Part shown: positions 9,636 to 19,300 of the stretch, piece after piece
Layout of the letters: the number at the start of each line of letters is the position of its first letter
How positions within the stretch are numbered: the stretch's first letter is position 1
Source of the DNA: JASLBX01 sp036373915
GTDB lineage: Bacteria; Actinomycetota; Actinomycetes; Jiangellales; Jiangellaceae
Assembly: GCA_036373915.1 (NCBI GenBank)
Contig: DASUUU010000135.1
Location: 1 to 64,000 of the forward strand
Length of the DNA: 64,000 nucleotides
Direction: 5' to 3'
Position numbers and translations under genes: made by a program
Notes under the pieces: generated by a model
Database searches by the model: none
What the model was told of the DNA's origin: nothing
The model's input: only the letters and a program-made list of their open reading frames with translations

Positions 9636-10484
9636 ATGACCGAGCCGGACCAACTCCAGGAGGGCCTGCGAGCCCTGGAGTCGGACTTGCTCGATGTCCG
9701 CTTGGCCGGCCCGGAGGCGGCCCGGCGCCGGGGGCGGCAACGTACCCGGCACCGCACGGCCGCCGTCGTGGGAGGGCTCGCGATCGTGGCCGCCGCCGGT
9801 TTCCTGAACCCCCTCGAATCTCGAACCGGCGGCGAGCCACCGCCGGCGGCCCCGGCGACGCGGGTCGACCGAACGCCGGCCACCACCTCGACGCCTTCCA
9901 TCCCGGCGATGACCGAAGACGTCCTGCTCGACGCCGCCGACCTGGAGCCGCAGGACGGCGGATGGCAGGCCACCGGCACGCCGTGGGCCGGCCAGGGTCC
10001 GTTCGCCTGCGCACCAGGTGGCGCCGAGGGCGCCGACGAGGCGATGCTGGCCTCGTTCGCCCCAGCCGAGGAAGGCCGCCTGGATCAGGTGGTCGAGCGG
10101 TATCACTCGCCAGGTGACGCCGAAGCCCGGTTCGACGAGGTTCGGGCCGCGGTGGCCGAGTGTGCATCACAGCTCGACGTGGCAACCGGCGGGCGGCCCG
10201 AGTTCTGGCAACTCGCCGGTGTGGGAGACGCCGCGTGGGTCGCCGGGTACTGGACGTCCGAGACCGCGGGCGAGGCACGTCGCAGGGTGGAGATCGGCGT
10301 CGTCTGGACTGGCACCGCTGTCACGCACGTCACGTGGGGTTTCCTGGCCGAGGATTCGATCGAGCCGGTGGTGACGGACGCGACGGTGGCCGCGGCCGAA
10401 AAGTTGTGCGTGGCAGCGGGTGGGGCGTGCGTGTCGGATCCGGTGTTGGAGCCGGACGCGGCAGCATCGGAGAACGCGTCATGA
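9636..10484 (+). CDS. Membrane-anchored sensor-like protein, upstream of SigE-type sigma factor
   Basis: 282 residues. A cytoplasmic N-terminus with LAGPEAARRRGRQRTRHR (about 25-42) precedes a single transmembrane helix (about 43-60), a Pro/Thr-rich linker and an extracytoplasmic domain of about 190 residues with three Cys. The N-terminus closely resembles that of the protein encoded after the sigma factor (LPGPDAARRRARQRTRR), and both share an ARFDxVxxxVxxC motif, so they are paralogues. The outer domain resembles the sensor-domain type seen in PknH C-termini. It may sense an external signal and act on the sigma factor, but no zinc anti-sigma motif (HxxxCxxC) is present. A GAGGAGAG site precedes the ATG. 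Confidence 0.8.
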   Translation: MTEPDQLQEGLRALESDLLDVRLAGPEAARRRGRQRTRHRTAAVVGGLAIVAAAGFLNPLESRTGGEPPPAAPATRVDRTPATTSTPSIPAMTEDVLLDAADLEPQDGGWQATGTPWAGQGPFACAPGGAEGADEAMLASFAPAEEGRLDQVVERYHSPGDAEARFDEVRAAVAECASQLDVATGGRPEFWQLAGVGDAAWVAGYWTSETAGEARRRVEIGVVWTGTAVTHVTWGFLAEDSIEPVVTDATVAAAEKLCVAAGGACVSDPVLEPDAAASENAS

Positions 10485-10537
10485 GTCACCTCGACACCGG
10501 ACGCAACCAGACGCAGAACTCAGGCGTCCTATCAATT

Positions 10538-10564
10538 GAGCCCGGCTCCCCACCAGCCGGGCTC
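10538..10564. terminator. GC-rich hairpin before the sigma gene
   Basis: GAGCCCGGCT at 10538-10547 pairs perfectly with AGCCGGGCTC at 10555-10564 across a 7-base loop. It lies between the first sensor-like gene (stop 10484) and the sigma factor start (10589). It could end or attenuate the upstream transcript. No T-run follows. Confidence 0.5.
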
Positions 10565-10588
10565 GCCATACGTCAGCAGCGGAGAGCC

Positions 10589-11095
10589 ATGAGCAGCCAG
10601 TCCGAGGAGTTCGACGCGTTCTACCACGCGACGAACCGCCGGTTGTTACATCAGATGTACGCGATGACCGGGAACCTCGCCGACGCACAGGAATGCGTTC
10701 AGGAGGCTTACGCGCGAGCCTGGCAGCACTGGAAGTCGGTGCAGCAGGCCGCCGATCCCGCTGCCTGGGTGCGGACGGTCGCGTGGCGGATCGCCGCCAG
10801 CCGGTGGCGCAAGGCGCGCAACGGGGTGAAAGCCTTCGCGCGCCACGGCCGTCCCGAGCACAGCCAGCCGCCGTCGCCGGACCACGTGGCGCTGGTGTCG
10901 GCCCTGCGGAACATCTCCGAGGAGCAGCGAAGGGCCATCGTCCTGCACCACCTCGTCGGCATGTCGGTCGACGAGGTCGCCCGTGAGGTCGGGGCCCCCG
11001 TCGGCACGATCAAGGCGCGGCTGTCCCGCGGCCGCGCCGCGCTCGCGGAGTTACTTCGCGACGAGCCGGTGGGAGGTGACGCAGATGTCCACTGA
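10589..11095 (+). CDS. SigE-family RNA polymerase sigma factor
   Basis: 168 residues, the usual size for a two-domain ECF sigma factor. Region 2 covers about residues 8-75, with FDAFYHATNRRLLHQMY, then NLADAQECVQEAYARAW and AWVRTVAWRIA. Region 4 covers about 103-160, with ISEEQRRAIVLHHLVGMSVD and VGAPVGTIKARLSRGRAAL as the helix-turn-helix. This pattern fits the actinobacterial SigE family of group IV sigma factors. The start at 10589 has GGAGAG 3 bases upstream; a longer open frame before it overlaps the preceding gene and is not coding. The stop overlaps the next gene's start by 11 bases, so the sigma factor and that membrane protein are translationally coupled. Confidence 0.93.
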   Translation: MSSQSEEFDAFYHATNRRLLHQMYAMTGNLADAQECVQEAYARAWQHWKSVQQAADPAAWVRTVAWRIAASRWRKARNGVKAFARHGRPEHSQPPSPDHVALVSALRNISEEQRRAIVLHHLVGMSVDEVAREVGAPVGTIKARLSRGRAALAELLRDEPVGGDADVH

Positions 11096-12455
11096 GTGGA
11101 ACGACCTCGAGCATCGCCTTCGCGACCTCGGCTCCGACATCGGCGGCGCACCGCTCCCCGGCCCGGATGCGGCTCGGCGCCGCGCTCGCCAGCGGACCCG
11201 CCGGCAGGTCGCCGGCGCGACGCTCGGCGCTGTGGCCGCCGCCGCCATCGGCGTGGCCGTGCTGGGCGGGCTCGGACCGATGTCCATCTCACAACCAGAA
11301 CCTGCCGACACACCGACGCCGACGCCGAGCCAGAGCCCGACCGGAGACGCCATTGAGCCGGGCGACGAGCTGATGTTGACGGTAGAAGACCTGGAAGCCT
11401 CATACGCCGACCCCGAGCTGGCCGCCCAGATCGGCTGGGAACCGGCCGATCCGCCGAGTGAGCCGCTGCTGTGCGCACCGACCGCCGGAGCCGACACGGT
11501 CTCTGGCTGGTTCCGTACGGCGGACGACGGCTACTTGAACCAGTTCATCGAGATCAGCACCGCTGATGCCGCCCAGGCCAGATTCGACGCGGTCATCGAC
11601 GAGGTGCTCTCGTGTGTCGAGGAGCGCAACGCCGAGAACCCAGATGACAACTGGCTCAATGTGGTGTGGACGGTCGACGGGATCGGAGACTCGCTGTGGA
11701 CGGCGGACTATGCCGTCCCACCACGCGGCCCCAATGGTGAGCTGATGATCGTCCAGGTTTCGGTGGTGCTTACCGGGGATGCCATCACAGTCGTCACCCA
11801 GGCAGGGCTGGGCATGGAGGCGCACAATGTCGGACCGCTGCCCTACCAGATCGCGATGGCTGCGGCTGATCGTCTGTGCACCTCGGCTGGGCGGGACTGC
11901 ATCGGCGACCCGGTGCCGCAGCGAGTACACCCACCCGTCAACAGCGACGCGGAGCCGGGCTGGCTGACCATCGACGACATCGTCACCGCCATGCCCTACT
12001 TCGAAACGATCGGTGAGGTGGGAGCCATCCACGACGGCGACGGGTACGGCCACATCTGCATGGAGGCCGTCAACCCCGTGGCGGCCGGTGCAACAGCCGT
12101 GTCCAATCGGCAGTACACCGACCCGCTCGACCCGACACTCGAGACCGACTTCTTCGAGCACATCGCCCGGTTCGAATCCGACCAGGCGGCGCGGGCTCAT
12201 TACGACGATGTGGTCAACGCCGTCGAGGGGTGCGGTGCACAGCAGATCGGCACGACCGCAGGACCGGGCTACGAAGGCGTCGGGTGGCTGGCCGAGGACG
12301 AGTTCGCGCCATTCCACCTCGGCGTGGCGGTCAACGGATCCGATGTCGCGGTGATCGTCCTGGGCCAGCCATGGTCTTCGCACGTCGAACTCCCTCCCGA
12401 CCAGACGCTCGAGTTGCTGGGCCGCGTCGGCACCCGACTGGGGGATCTGGAGTAG
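11085..12455 (+). CDS. Membrane-anchored two-module sensor-like protein coupled to the sigma factor
   Basis: 456 residues. A short cytoplasmic segment (with PGPDAARRRARQRTRR at about 24-39) is followed by one transmembrane helix (about 42-64), a Pro/Thr linker, then two similar extracytoplasmic modules. The first (about 85-275) contains ARFDAVIDEVLSC and the second (about 290-456) contains ARAHYDDVVNAVEGC; Cys pairs such as CTSAGRDC suggest disulfides. It starts inside the sigma gene (overlap 11 bases, GGAGG upstream), the classic arrangement for a sigma factor and its membrane regulator, though no zinc anti-sigma domain is seen. Function as an anti-sigma or sensor is inference. Confidence 0.82.
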   Translation: MSTEWNDLEHRLRDLGSDIGGAPLPGPDAARRRARQRTRRQVAGATLGAVAAAAIGVAVLGGLGPMSISQPEPADTPTPTPSQSPTGDAIEPGDELMLTVEDLEASYADPELAAQIGWEPADPPSEPLLCAPTAGADTVSGWFRTADDGYLNQFIEISTADAAQARFDAVIDEVLSCVEERNAENPDDNWLNVVWTVDGIGDSLWTADYAVPPRGPNGELMIVQVSVVLTGDAITVVTQAGLGMEAHNVGPLPYQIAMAAADRLCTSAGRDCIGDPVPQRVHPPVNSDAEPGWLTIDDIVTAMPYFETIGEVGAIHDGDGYGHICMEAVNPVAAGATAVSNRQYTDPLDPTLETDFFEHIARFESDQAARAHYDDVVNAVEGCGAQQIGTTAGPGYEGVGWLAEDEFAPFHLGVAVNGSDVAVIVLGQPWSSHVELPPDQTLELLGRVGTRLGDLE

Positions 12456-12541
12456 CCGGTCGCGCGGGCCGGCCTACGACGGGGATCGCCGTGCCCAGCC
12501 TGCCCGGGCGACCGCGCTGCCGGGTTGCCACACTCGGTGGC

Positions 12542-13768
12542 ATGACCCGCGACGACGCAATCGCCCGTGACCTGGCCGATCCGCTGGCTTCCCTGCGCGA
12601 CAGGTTCGTGCTTGCCGACGGACTGATCTACCTGGACGGCAACTCGCTGGGGCCGTTACCCGTCGGTGTGCCCGAGCGGGTCACCGCAGTCGTCACCGAG
12701 CAGTGGGGCAAGGATCTGATCGCGTCGTGGAATGCTCACGACTGGATGCGCCTGCCGACCATGGTCGGTGCAAAGATCGCTCGGCTGGTCGGCGCACCGG
12801 ACGGCACCGTAGTGGTCGGCGACTCCACCAGCGTCCAGTTGTTCAAACTTCTCCTAGCGGCGAGCAGGCTCCGGCCGGACCGGCGCGTGATCGTTACCGA
12901 TCCCGCCACGTTTCCGACGGACGCCTACATCGCGGCCAGTGTCGCCCGGCTCACCGATCGCGAGATCCGCTGGTGCGAGCCGTCAACCGTCGAGGCATCG
13001 CTGGCCGGGGACGTCGCCGTCCTCGCCCTCACCCACGTCGACTACCGCACCGGCCAGATGTACGACGCCGCCGCGCTCACCGCCGCGGCGCATGCCGTGG
13101 ACGCGCTGGTGTGCTGGGACCTCTGCCACTCCGCCGGCGCCGCTGACGTCGAGCTGGCCGGCTGGGACGCGGACTTCGCGGTCGGCTGCGGGTACAAGTA
13201 CCTCAACGGCGGCCCCGGCGCACCCGCGTTCGCGTACGTCCATCCCCGCTGGCACGATTCGCTCGATCAACCACTGCCCGGCTGGCTGGGCCACGCGGAT
13301 CCGTTCGCCTTTGAGCAGCGTTACCGTCCGGCGCCCGGGATCGAGCGCGTCCGGACCGGAACTCCCGATGTGCTGTCCATGATCGCGCTCGACGCCGCGC
13401 TCGACGCTTTCGACGGTGTGTCGACGGCCGACTTGCGCAGCAAGTCGTTAGCGCTGACCGACTACTTCATCGCACTGGCGGTCGAACGGCTGACACCCTA
13501 CGGCGTCGTTATCGAAGCGCCACTGGAGTACGAGCGGCGAGGTTCACAGGTCTGCCTTCGCCATCCGGATGCCTACGGGCTGGTGCAGGCGCTCATCGCC
13601 CGCGGCGTCGTGGGCGATTTCCGGACGCCCGATCTGGCTCGCTTCGGGTTCGCGCCGATGTACACCCGGTTCGTGGACGTCTGGGACGCGGTTGAGCAGG
13701 CCGCCGCAGTCCTCGCGGGCAACGAGTTCGCCGATGCCGAGTACGCCACCCGCAAGATGGTTACGTGA
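12542..13768 (+). CDS. kynU: Kynureninase
   Basis: 408 residues. It is a PLP enzyme that cleaves kynurenine to anthranilate and alanine. Family features: LIYLDGNSLGPLPVGVPERV at about 27-46, HDWMRLPTMVGAKIA, the cofactor-binding VVGDSTSVQLFKLL, CWDLCHSAGAADVELAGWDA with the PLP-ring Asp at about 197, and the Schiff-base Lys in GCGYKYLNGGPGAPAF at about 219. The C-terminal half keeps the RTGTPDVLSM and GSQVCLRHP blocks. No tryptophan 2,3-dioxygenase or formamidase gene is adjacent, so it stands alone here. It ends facing sucD, with a palindromic repeat in between. Confidence 0.95.
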   Translation: MTRDDAIARDLADPLASLRDRFVLADGLIYLDGNSLGPLPVGVPERVTAVVTEQWGKDLIASWNAHDWMRLPTMVGAKIARLVGAPDGTVVVGDSTSVQLFKLLLAASRLRPDRRVIVTDPATFPTDAYIAASVARLTDREIRWCEPSTVEASLAGDVAVLALTHVDYRTGQMYDAAALTAAAHAVDALVCWDLCHSAGAADVELAGWDADFAVGCGYKYLNGGPGAPAFAYVHPRWHDSLDQPLPGWLGHADPFAFEQRYRPAPGIERVRTGTPDVLSMIALDAALDAFDGVSTADLRSKSLALTDYFIALAVERLTPYGVVIEAPLEYERRGSQVCLRHPDAYGLVQALIARGVVGDFRTPDLARFGFAPMYTRFVDVWDAVEQAAAVLAGNEFADAEYATRKMVT

Positions 13769-13782
13769 CCGAGTGGGCGGCC

Positions 13783-13856
13783 CAGCAGGGTTGTCGGCGC
13801 CGTACCACCCGCGTGCGGGTGGTACGGCGCGGACACGCCTGCTGAACGTGATCGAA
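13783..13856. repeat. Dispersed palindrome family A, copy 1 (between convergent kynU and sucD)
   Basis: The core is a perfect 16-bp inverted repeat, 13797-13812 against 13815-13830 (left arm GCGCCGTACCACCCGC), with a 2-base centre. Outer arms CAGCAGG (13783-13789) and CCTGCTG (13838-13844) also pair. The right flank continues GAACGTGATCGAACT up to the sucD stop. Related copies occur near 29571-29680 and 63720-63830. Its place between two converging genes fits a bidirectional terminator. Confidence 0.8.
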
Positions 13857-14741
13857 CTAGAGCGATTGCATGATGTCGCGCATGATGCGGGCCGTCTCGG
13901 ACGGCGTCTTGCCGACCCGCACCCCGGCAGCCTCCAGGGCCTCGGCCTTGGCAACAGCCGTGCCGGACGAGCCGGACACGATAGCGCCGGCGTGGCCCAT
14001 CGTCTTGCCCTCCGGTGCGGTGAAGCCGGCCACGTAACCCACGACCGGCTTGGTCACGTGCGCCTTGATGTACTCGGCCGCGCGCTCCTCGGCGTCTCCA
14101 CCGATCTCGCCGATCATCACTATCGCGTCGGTCGCCGGGTCGGCTTCGAACGCCTCGATACAGTCGATGTGCGTCGTGCCGTTGATCGGATCGCCGCCGA
14201 TGCCGACGCACGTCGAGAATCCGACGTCGCGCAGCTCGTACATCATCTGGTAGGTCAGCGTTCCGGACTTGCTGACCAGCCCGATCCGGCCCGGCTTGGT
14301 GATGTCGGCGGGAATGATTCCGGCGTTGGACTTGCCCGGACTGATCAGGCCCGGGCAGTTCGGGCCGATGATGCGGGTCACTCCCGAGTTCGCCGCGTGC
14401 TGGTAGAACGCCGCGGTGTCGTGCACCGGGATGCCCTCGGTGATGACCACGACAAGCGGCATGCCGGCGTCCACCGCCTCGACGACCGCATCTTTGGTGA
14501 ACTTCGGCGGGACGAAGACCACCGATACGTCCGCGCCCGTGGTCTCCATCGCCTCCTTGACGGTGCCGAAGACGGGCACGGACTTCCCGTCGAACTCCAC
14601 CGTCTCACCCGCCTTGCGCGGGTTGACGCCGCCGACGATGTTCGTGCCGGACCGCAGCATCCGGGCGGTGTGCTTGGTGCCCTCAGAGCCGGTCATGCCC
14701 TGAACGATGACCTTGGATTTCTCGGTCAGGAAGATAGCCAT
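13857..14741 (-). CDS. sucD: Succinate-CoA ligase subunit alpha
   Basis: 294 residues. It is the CoA-binding and phospho-His subunit of succinyl-CoA synthetase in the TCA cycle. Seen: N-terminal VIVQGMTGSEGTKHTARML (about 12-30), the PNCPGLISPGK block at about 127, GIGGDPINGTTHIDC at about 163, and GHAGAIVSG at about 245 with the His that is phosphorylated. The length is typical. It lies 12 bases downstream of sucC with GAGG before the ATG, forming a two-gene operon. Confidence 0.97.
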   Translation of the reverse strand: MAIFLTEKSKVIVQGMTGSEGTKHTARMLRSGTNIVGGVNPRKAGETVEFDGKSVPVFGTVKEAMETTGADVSVVFVPPKFTKDAVVEAVDAGMPLVVVITEGIPVHDTAAFYQHAANSGVTRIIGPNCPGLISPGKSNAGIIPADITKPGRIGLVSKSGTLTYQMMYELRDVGFSTCVGIGGDPINGTTHIDCIEAFEADPATDAIVMIGEIGGDAEERAAEYIKAHVTKPVVGYVAGFTAPEGKTMGHAGAIVSGSSGTAVAKAEALEAAGVRVGKTPSETARIMRDIMQSL

Positions 14742-14753
14742 TGTTCGTCAGCC

Positions 14754-15941
14754 TCATTTCGCTGCGGCGAGCTCGGCCGCGCGTCGCGCAGCGCCGTCCA
14801 TCGTGTCGACCTGCTCGAGACGAGGCAGGTTCGCGTCGGTCAAGATGCGCCGCCCCTCCTCGGCGTTATTGCCGTCCAGCCGGACGACCAGCGGATGCGT
14901 GATCTCATCGCCGCGGCTCTCCAGCAGCGCGAACGCCTGGACGATGCCTTTGGCCACCTCGTCACATGCTGTGATGCCGCCGAAAACGTTGACGAACACG
15001 CTGCGCACGTCCGGGTCGGACAGGATGATCTCCAACCCGTTCGCCATCACCTCGGCGGACGCGCCACCGCCGATGTCGAGGAAGTTCGCCGGCTTGACCT
15101 GATGCCCATCCACGGCGAACTCCTCGCCCGCGTAGGCCACCACGTCCAGCGTGGACATGACCAGGCCGGCGCCGTTACCGATGATGCCGACCTCGCCGTC
15201 CAGCTTGACGTAGTTGAGGTCCTTCTCCTTCGCCCGCGCCTCGAGCGGGTCGGCCGCCGCGGTGTCGTGGTACTGCGCGTGGTGCGGCCGGCGGAAGGCT
15301 GCGTTGTCGTCCAGCGTCACCTTGCCGTCCAGCGCGAGGACCTGCCCGTCCGGCGTCTTGACCAGCGGGTTCACCTCGACGAGGGTGGCGTCCTCACCGG
15401 TGAACACGTCCCACAGCGTGACGAGCACGTCGATCACCTGATCGCGCACGTCCGGCGCGAACCTGGCGGCGTCGGCGATCGCGGCCGCCTTTGCGGAGTC
15501 CACGCCGCCGAGCGCGTCCACCGGTACCTTGGCCAGGGCTTCTGGACGCTCCACGGCCAGTTGCTCGATGTCGATGCCGCCTTCGACGCTGGCCATCGCC
15601 AGGTACGTTCGGTTGGCCCGGTCGAGCAGGTACGAGACGTAATACTCCTGCTCGATGTCACTGGCCTCGGTAACGAGCACGGTGTGGACCGTGTGACCCT
15701 TGATGTCCATGCCGAGGATGGCGCCGGCCTTCTCGGCCGCTTCGTCCGGAGTGCTCGCCAGCTTGACCCCGCCCGCCTTGCCTCGGCCTCCGGTCTTCAC
15801 CTGTGCCTTCACGACAACCTGGGTGCCGAGCTCTGCGGCGACTGCTCGAGCCTGGTCAGCGGTGTCGGCGGTCTTACCGGGCAATACCGGCACGCCATGA
15901 GCGGCGAACAGTTCCTTCGCCTGGTACTCCATCAAGTCCAC
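14754..15941 (-). CDS. sucC: ADP-forming succinate-CoA ligase subunit beta
   Basis: 395 residues. This is the ATP-grasp nucleotide-binding subunit of succinyl-CoA synthetase. It opens MDLMEYQAKELFAAHGVPV, has the KAQVKTGGRGKAGGVKLA lysine/glycine block at about 45-62, the metal site EVNPLVKTPDGQVLALD at about 205, and LDIGGGASAEVMANGLEI followed by VFVNVFGGITACDEVA near the C-terminus. The start is GTG at 15941, the position that gives the family's standard N-terminus. It is the first gene of the sucCD operon and is followed upstream by a 450-base repeat-rich gap. Confidence 0.97.
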   Translation of the reverse strand: MDLMEYQAKELFAAHGVPVLPGKTADTADQARAVAAELGTQVVVKAQVKTGGRGKAGGVKLASTPDEAAEKAGAILGMDIKGHTVHTVLVTEASDIEQEYYVSYLLDRANRTYLAMASVEGGIDIEQLAVERPEALAKVPVDALGGVDSAKAAAIADAARFAPDVRDQVIDVLVTLWDVFTGEDATLVEVNPLVKTPDGQVLALDGKVTLDDNAAFRRPHHAQYHDTAAADPLEARAKEKDLNYVKLDGEVGIIGNGAGLVMSTLDVVAYAGEEFAVDGHQVKPANFLDIGGGASAEVMANGLEIILSDPDVRSVFVNVFGGITACDEVAKGIVQAFALLESRGDEITHPLVVRLDGNNAEEGRRILTDANLPRLEQVDTMDGAARRAAELAAAK

Positions 15942-16106
15942 GGTCTGCGTCCTGTCCTTGTCACTTGACGCCGGGTCAGAGGGCGCCGATGGCCCCGCGG
16001 GTCGCAGGCCCGGCTGCCCGTCCAGAGCCTAGTCCGCCAACTCAGTGCCGGCAGCACGGGGTCGGCGCGCCCGCCCGGCTCTGCCTGGCACTGACCTTCA
16101 CCGCCT

Positions 16107-16154
16107 TTGCAATGCACACCATGAGGAAGCGCTTCCTAGAGGTGTGCATTGCAA
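16107..16154. repeat. Dispersed palindrome family B, copy 1
   Basis: Arms TTGCAATGCACACC (16107-16120) and GGTGTGCATTGCAA (16141-16154) pair perfectly over 14 bp. Inside them is a perfect 14-bp palindrome AGGAAGCGCTTCCT (16124-16137). The same elements recur at 35173-35307 and 43776-44015. Confidence 0.85.
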
Positions 16155-16202
16155 GAGCCGGACAGGGGCGGCCCGGGGCGTTAGAGCGGCATTCTCCAGG
16201 CT

Positions 16203-16252
16203 GCATGAGGCGGCACGAGGCCGCACTAGGCGTCACGAAGCGGCATGAGGAG
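16203..16252. repeat. Degenerate 10-bp tandem repeat, five units
   Basis: Units read GCATGAGGCG, GCACGAGGCC, GCACTAGGCG, TCACGAAGCG and GCATGAGGAG with no gaps. The period of 10 is close to one helical turn. It lies between sucC and the phosphodiester glycosidase gene. Confidence 0.55.
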
Positions 16253-16266
16253 GAAGCGACCGGGCC

Positions 16267-16323
16267 CGTCGCGGCCTGCGCCTGCCGGTGGGAGGCTTTT
16301 CCCGGCGGGCGTAGGCCGCGACG
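16267..16323 (-). terminator. 22-bp stem hairpin after the phosphodiester glycosidase gene
   Basis: Bases 16267-16288 and 16302-16323 pair over 22 positions with two non-Watson-Crick positions, around a 13-base loop containing TTTT. It lies about 70 bases beyond the stop of the minus-strand gene at 16392 and probably ends its transcript. A second perfect palindrome follows at 16333-16348. Confidence 0.6.
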
Positions 16324-16391
16324 TGTACTTCTGCCCGGCGCGCCGGGCACGGTCTGCCAGTGACACCGGCCGGCCAGTGCGCGGGGCAGAG

Positions 16392-19300
16392 CTATGGAGC
16401 CACCACCACTTCGGCTGTGGCCGACTCGCCATTGACCGTCACGCTGACTTCGGCGATGCCAGCGCGCAGCGCGGTGACCGTGCCGGCATCAGGGTCGAGC
16501 GCGACGACGGCGTCGCCAGGAGCCTCGGACGCTGCTCCCACGTGCACGCCATCGCCTCCCCACACCGCAGACACCGGCCAGGACACCGGAACCGTTCGGC
16601 CGTCGTCCTGCGAGACGGTTGCCGCCACGTCAGCGGTCTCACCCATGACCAGCGCGGCCGGTGCCGACAGCGAGATCGCATCGACCCGTGGCTTGATCTC
16701 GGCTCGTAGCCACGGCGGCCGACTGGACGGACGGCCGGGTCGACGGACGTCGCTTCCGGCTGCCGGGTCGACCCCAAGCATCGTCCAGCCGGTGAACCCG
16801 CCATTGTCCGGCGTCGTGGCGGGGTCCTTGCCCATGTTTCCGGTGATCAGGTACGGCACGCCGTCGATCGACTCGGCGTGGAACGCTCCGACGTGGCCCC
16901 CGACATAGGCCGCGGACTTGCCCGACTCCGCGACGAACCGGCTCAGCCACTGCTCGATCATGGTCGCCTCGCGCCGGTCGACCAGCTGGCTGTTCTTGGC
17001 CGGCAGCGGATCGTTGGGCGGGTGGTGGGCGAAGACCAGAACGCCGCTGACATCGGGATCCTCAGCAGCATCGTCCAGCGCGCGGCGCAGCTCGAGGATC
17101 TGGTCGAACAGGTCGCCACCGGCGCGGAACGTCCCGAAAGCCGAGTTCAGCGTGATGATCCGAGTGCCGTCGACGTCGAAGGTGTGCTGCGTCGCACCGA
17201 ACTCGTCGATGAAGTTCTGCAGCGGGCCGCCCTGCACCTCGTGGTTGCCCGGGACGTAGTACCAGGGGAACTCCACGCCACCCAGTTCCTCGTCCAGGAT
17301 CTGGCGGGCGAGCGCGAAGTCCACGGTGCTCGCCTCGTCGACGAAGTCCCCGTTGATGATCAACACGTCCGGACCGGCCGCCACGATCTCCCGGAGGGTG
17401 CGCCGGGCCGCGGCCACCAGGTCGCTGTCGGGATCGCTGCCGACGAACTGCGCGTCGTTCGCGACGGCGATCCGCAGCGGGCTGCCGTCGGTCGTGGCTC
17501 CTTGCAGCACCACCGGATCGGCGAACGCCTCGCGCTCCGGCACCGCTACCTCCGGAGCGACCCGGACCTGAATCTCGCTGAACCCCGTCGTCCCGTGGTA
17601 GGCGACATCCCCGACCTGCACGGCGTAGATGTCACGGAACGTCAGCGGGTACTCCGTCCCGTCCGGGACGGGGAAGGTCAGCTGCTGCCAGCCGGTGAAC
17701 GTGGTGTATCCGCCGTTGAGCGTGACGAGGGTGCCGTTGCGGTCGTAGACGCGCATCCGGATCCAGGTGCCGTTGCCGTCGCCCTCGACCCAGGCGGTGA
17801 TCTCCTGCGGCTGGCCCGGTAGTTCGAACTGCGCCGGCGGGGTCGCGTAGGCGGCGCGGGTGTTGCCGGCCTGGGTGACGAAGTCATAGCTCATCCGAAC
17901 GCCGGGTCGGCCGTCCGGACCCTCGATGGCCTCGATCGAGCCGGTGGCGCGCGCGAAGGCGATCGTCCAATCCTCGGCGTCGGAGAAGTCAGCGACGGTG
18001 ACGTCCTCCAGTCCGACCGCGATGGCAACCTGCGTCTCGACACCGGCGGCCGTGATCGTCAGCTCGGCCGACGTCGCGTCTTCGAGACCGCGGACGGTGA
18101 GCGTGCCGTCCTGCTCGCCGATCTCCAACTGCTCGTCGCCGCTGATCTCCAGGTCTCGGGCCTCGAGCGGAGCGCGGAACCCGTCGATGTCGTAGCCCAT
18201 GAGCTCGATCGGCGCGACGGTCTCGATGTCCGGTAGGACCAGCAGGCCGGTGCTCGGCACGATCCGCTGGAGCTCGCCCAGCACAGTGACTTCTGCCTCC
18301 CCCCAGGCCGCACGGTCCTGGGCGATGACGTCCGTGGTTCCCGGCGCCTTACCGGTGACGATCGCCTCGCCGTCCTCGTCCGCCTTCACCGAGGCGACGC
18401 GCGGGTCGAAGGCGCGCCAGAGCGGGTCGGAGTCGACGGGCGCGAACGTCTCGTCGTGGCCGTGCGCGGTCAGCGTTCGGGTGAGTCCGGGGAAGACCCG
18501 ATCGGACGCCGCCGTGACGGACAGGCCTGCGAGTCGGCCGGATCCGGCCGCGGCGAACAGGCCGAGCCCGTTCGCGACCCGGCGCTCGGTTCCGTCGGAC
18601 GGGCTGTTGATCACGGCATGGTCGCTGGTGCCGGGTGTCCGGGCGACCATCGTGGACGAGCCGCCGCCGTCGAGGTTGAGCGCCTGCTCGGCCCCGAGGT
18701 CGGCCATGAACTGGGCCAGCTGGGTCAGCGTCATGCCGCGCGCGTGCGGTTGCCGCCCGTCGACGACGACGAGGAACATGGTGGCGCCGTCGTCAGCCAA
18801 CCCGACGGCGGTCCGTGGTTCGGCGGTCCCAGCGCCGAAGTCTCGGGGCTGACCGTCCACGACCAGCAGCTGGTTGCCGCCCAGCGCGACGGTGAGCTCG
18901 CCGAAGTCGGTACGCGGGGCGTAGCTGACGTCCACACCGGCGCCGATGCCGGCTGATCCGAGCAGTGCCTCCGCGCCGGCGTCGCGTCCGACCAGGATCA
19001 GCTCGTTCTCCGCGATCTTTCCCTCGCCTGGTGTGTCGCTGACTTCGGCCACGGCACCGTCCACCACAGTCACCTCGGCGACCGGGTTGCCGGCCCCGAG
19101 TGCATTGGCGCGGGTGTACTCGCCCCACGCGGCGGTGAACACCCCGATTCCGTTGGCCGGGATGGAGTGCGTGTTGACGCCCGCCAATTCGAACTCCTCG
19201 CCTCCGACGGTGACAGTCCCCTCGAGCAGCACCTGGGCAAGCCGGGCGATGCCGTCGGAGTCGACCGTCACCGCATTGGTGTGGCTGCCGACCGGAGAGG

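Larger units (their letters stand above)
15942..16391. other. 450-base gap without a gene, filled with repeats
   Basis: No open frame here has coding character. It holds a family B palindrome (16107-16154), a degenerate 10-bp tandem repeat (16203-16252), a long hairpin (16267-16323) and a 16-bp perfect palindrome GCCCGGCGCGCCGGGC (16333-16348). The sucC promoter should lie in the left part; I could not assign -35 and -10 boxes with confidence. Confidence 0.6.

Noticed and set aside
13569..15968. A 799-codon plus-strand open frame opposite sucCD
   Set aside because: It is the antisense shadow of sucC and sucD with Arg/His/Val-rich nonsense composition.
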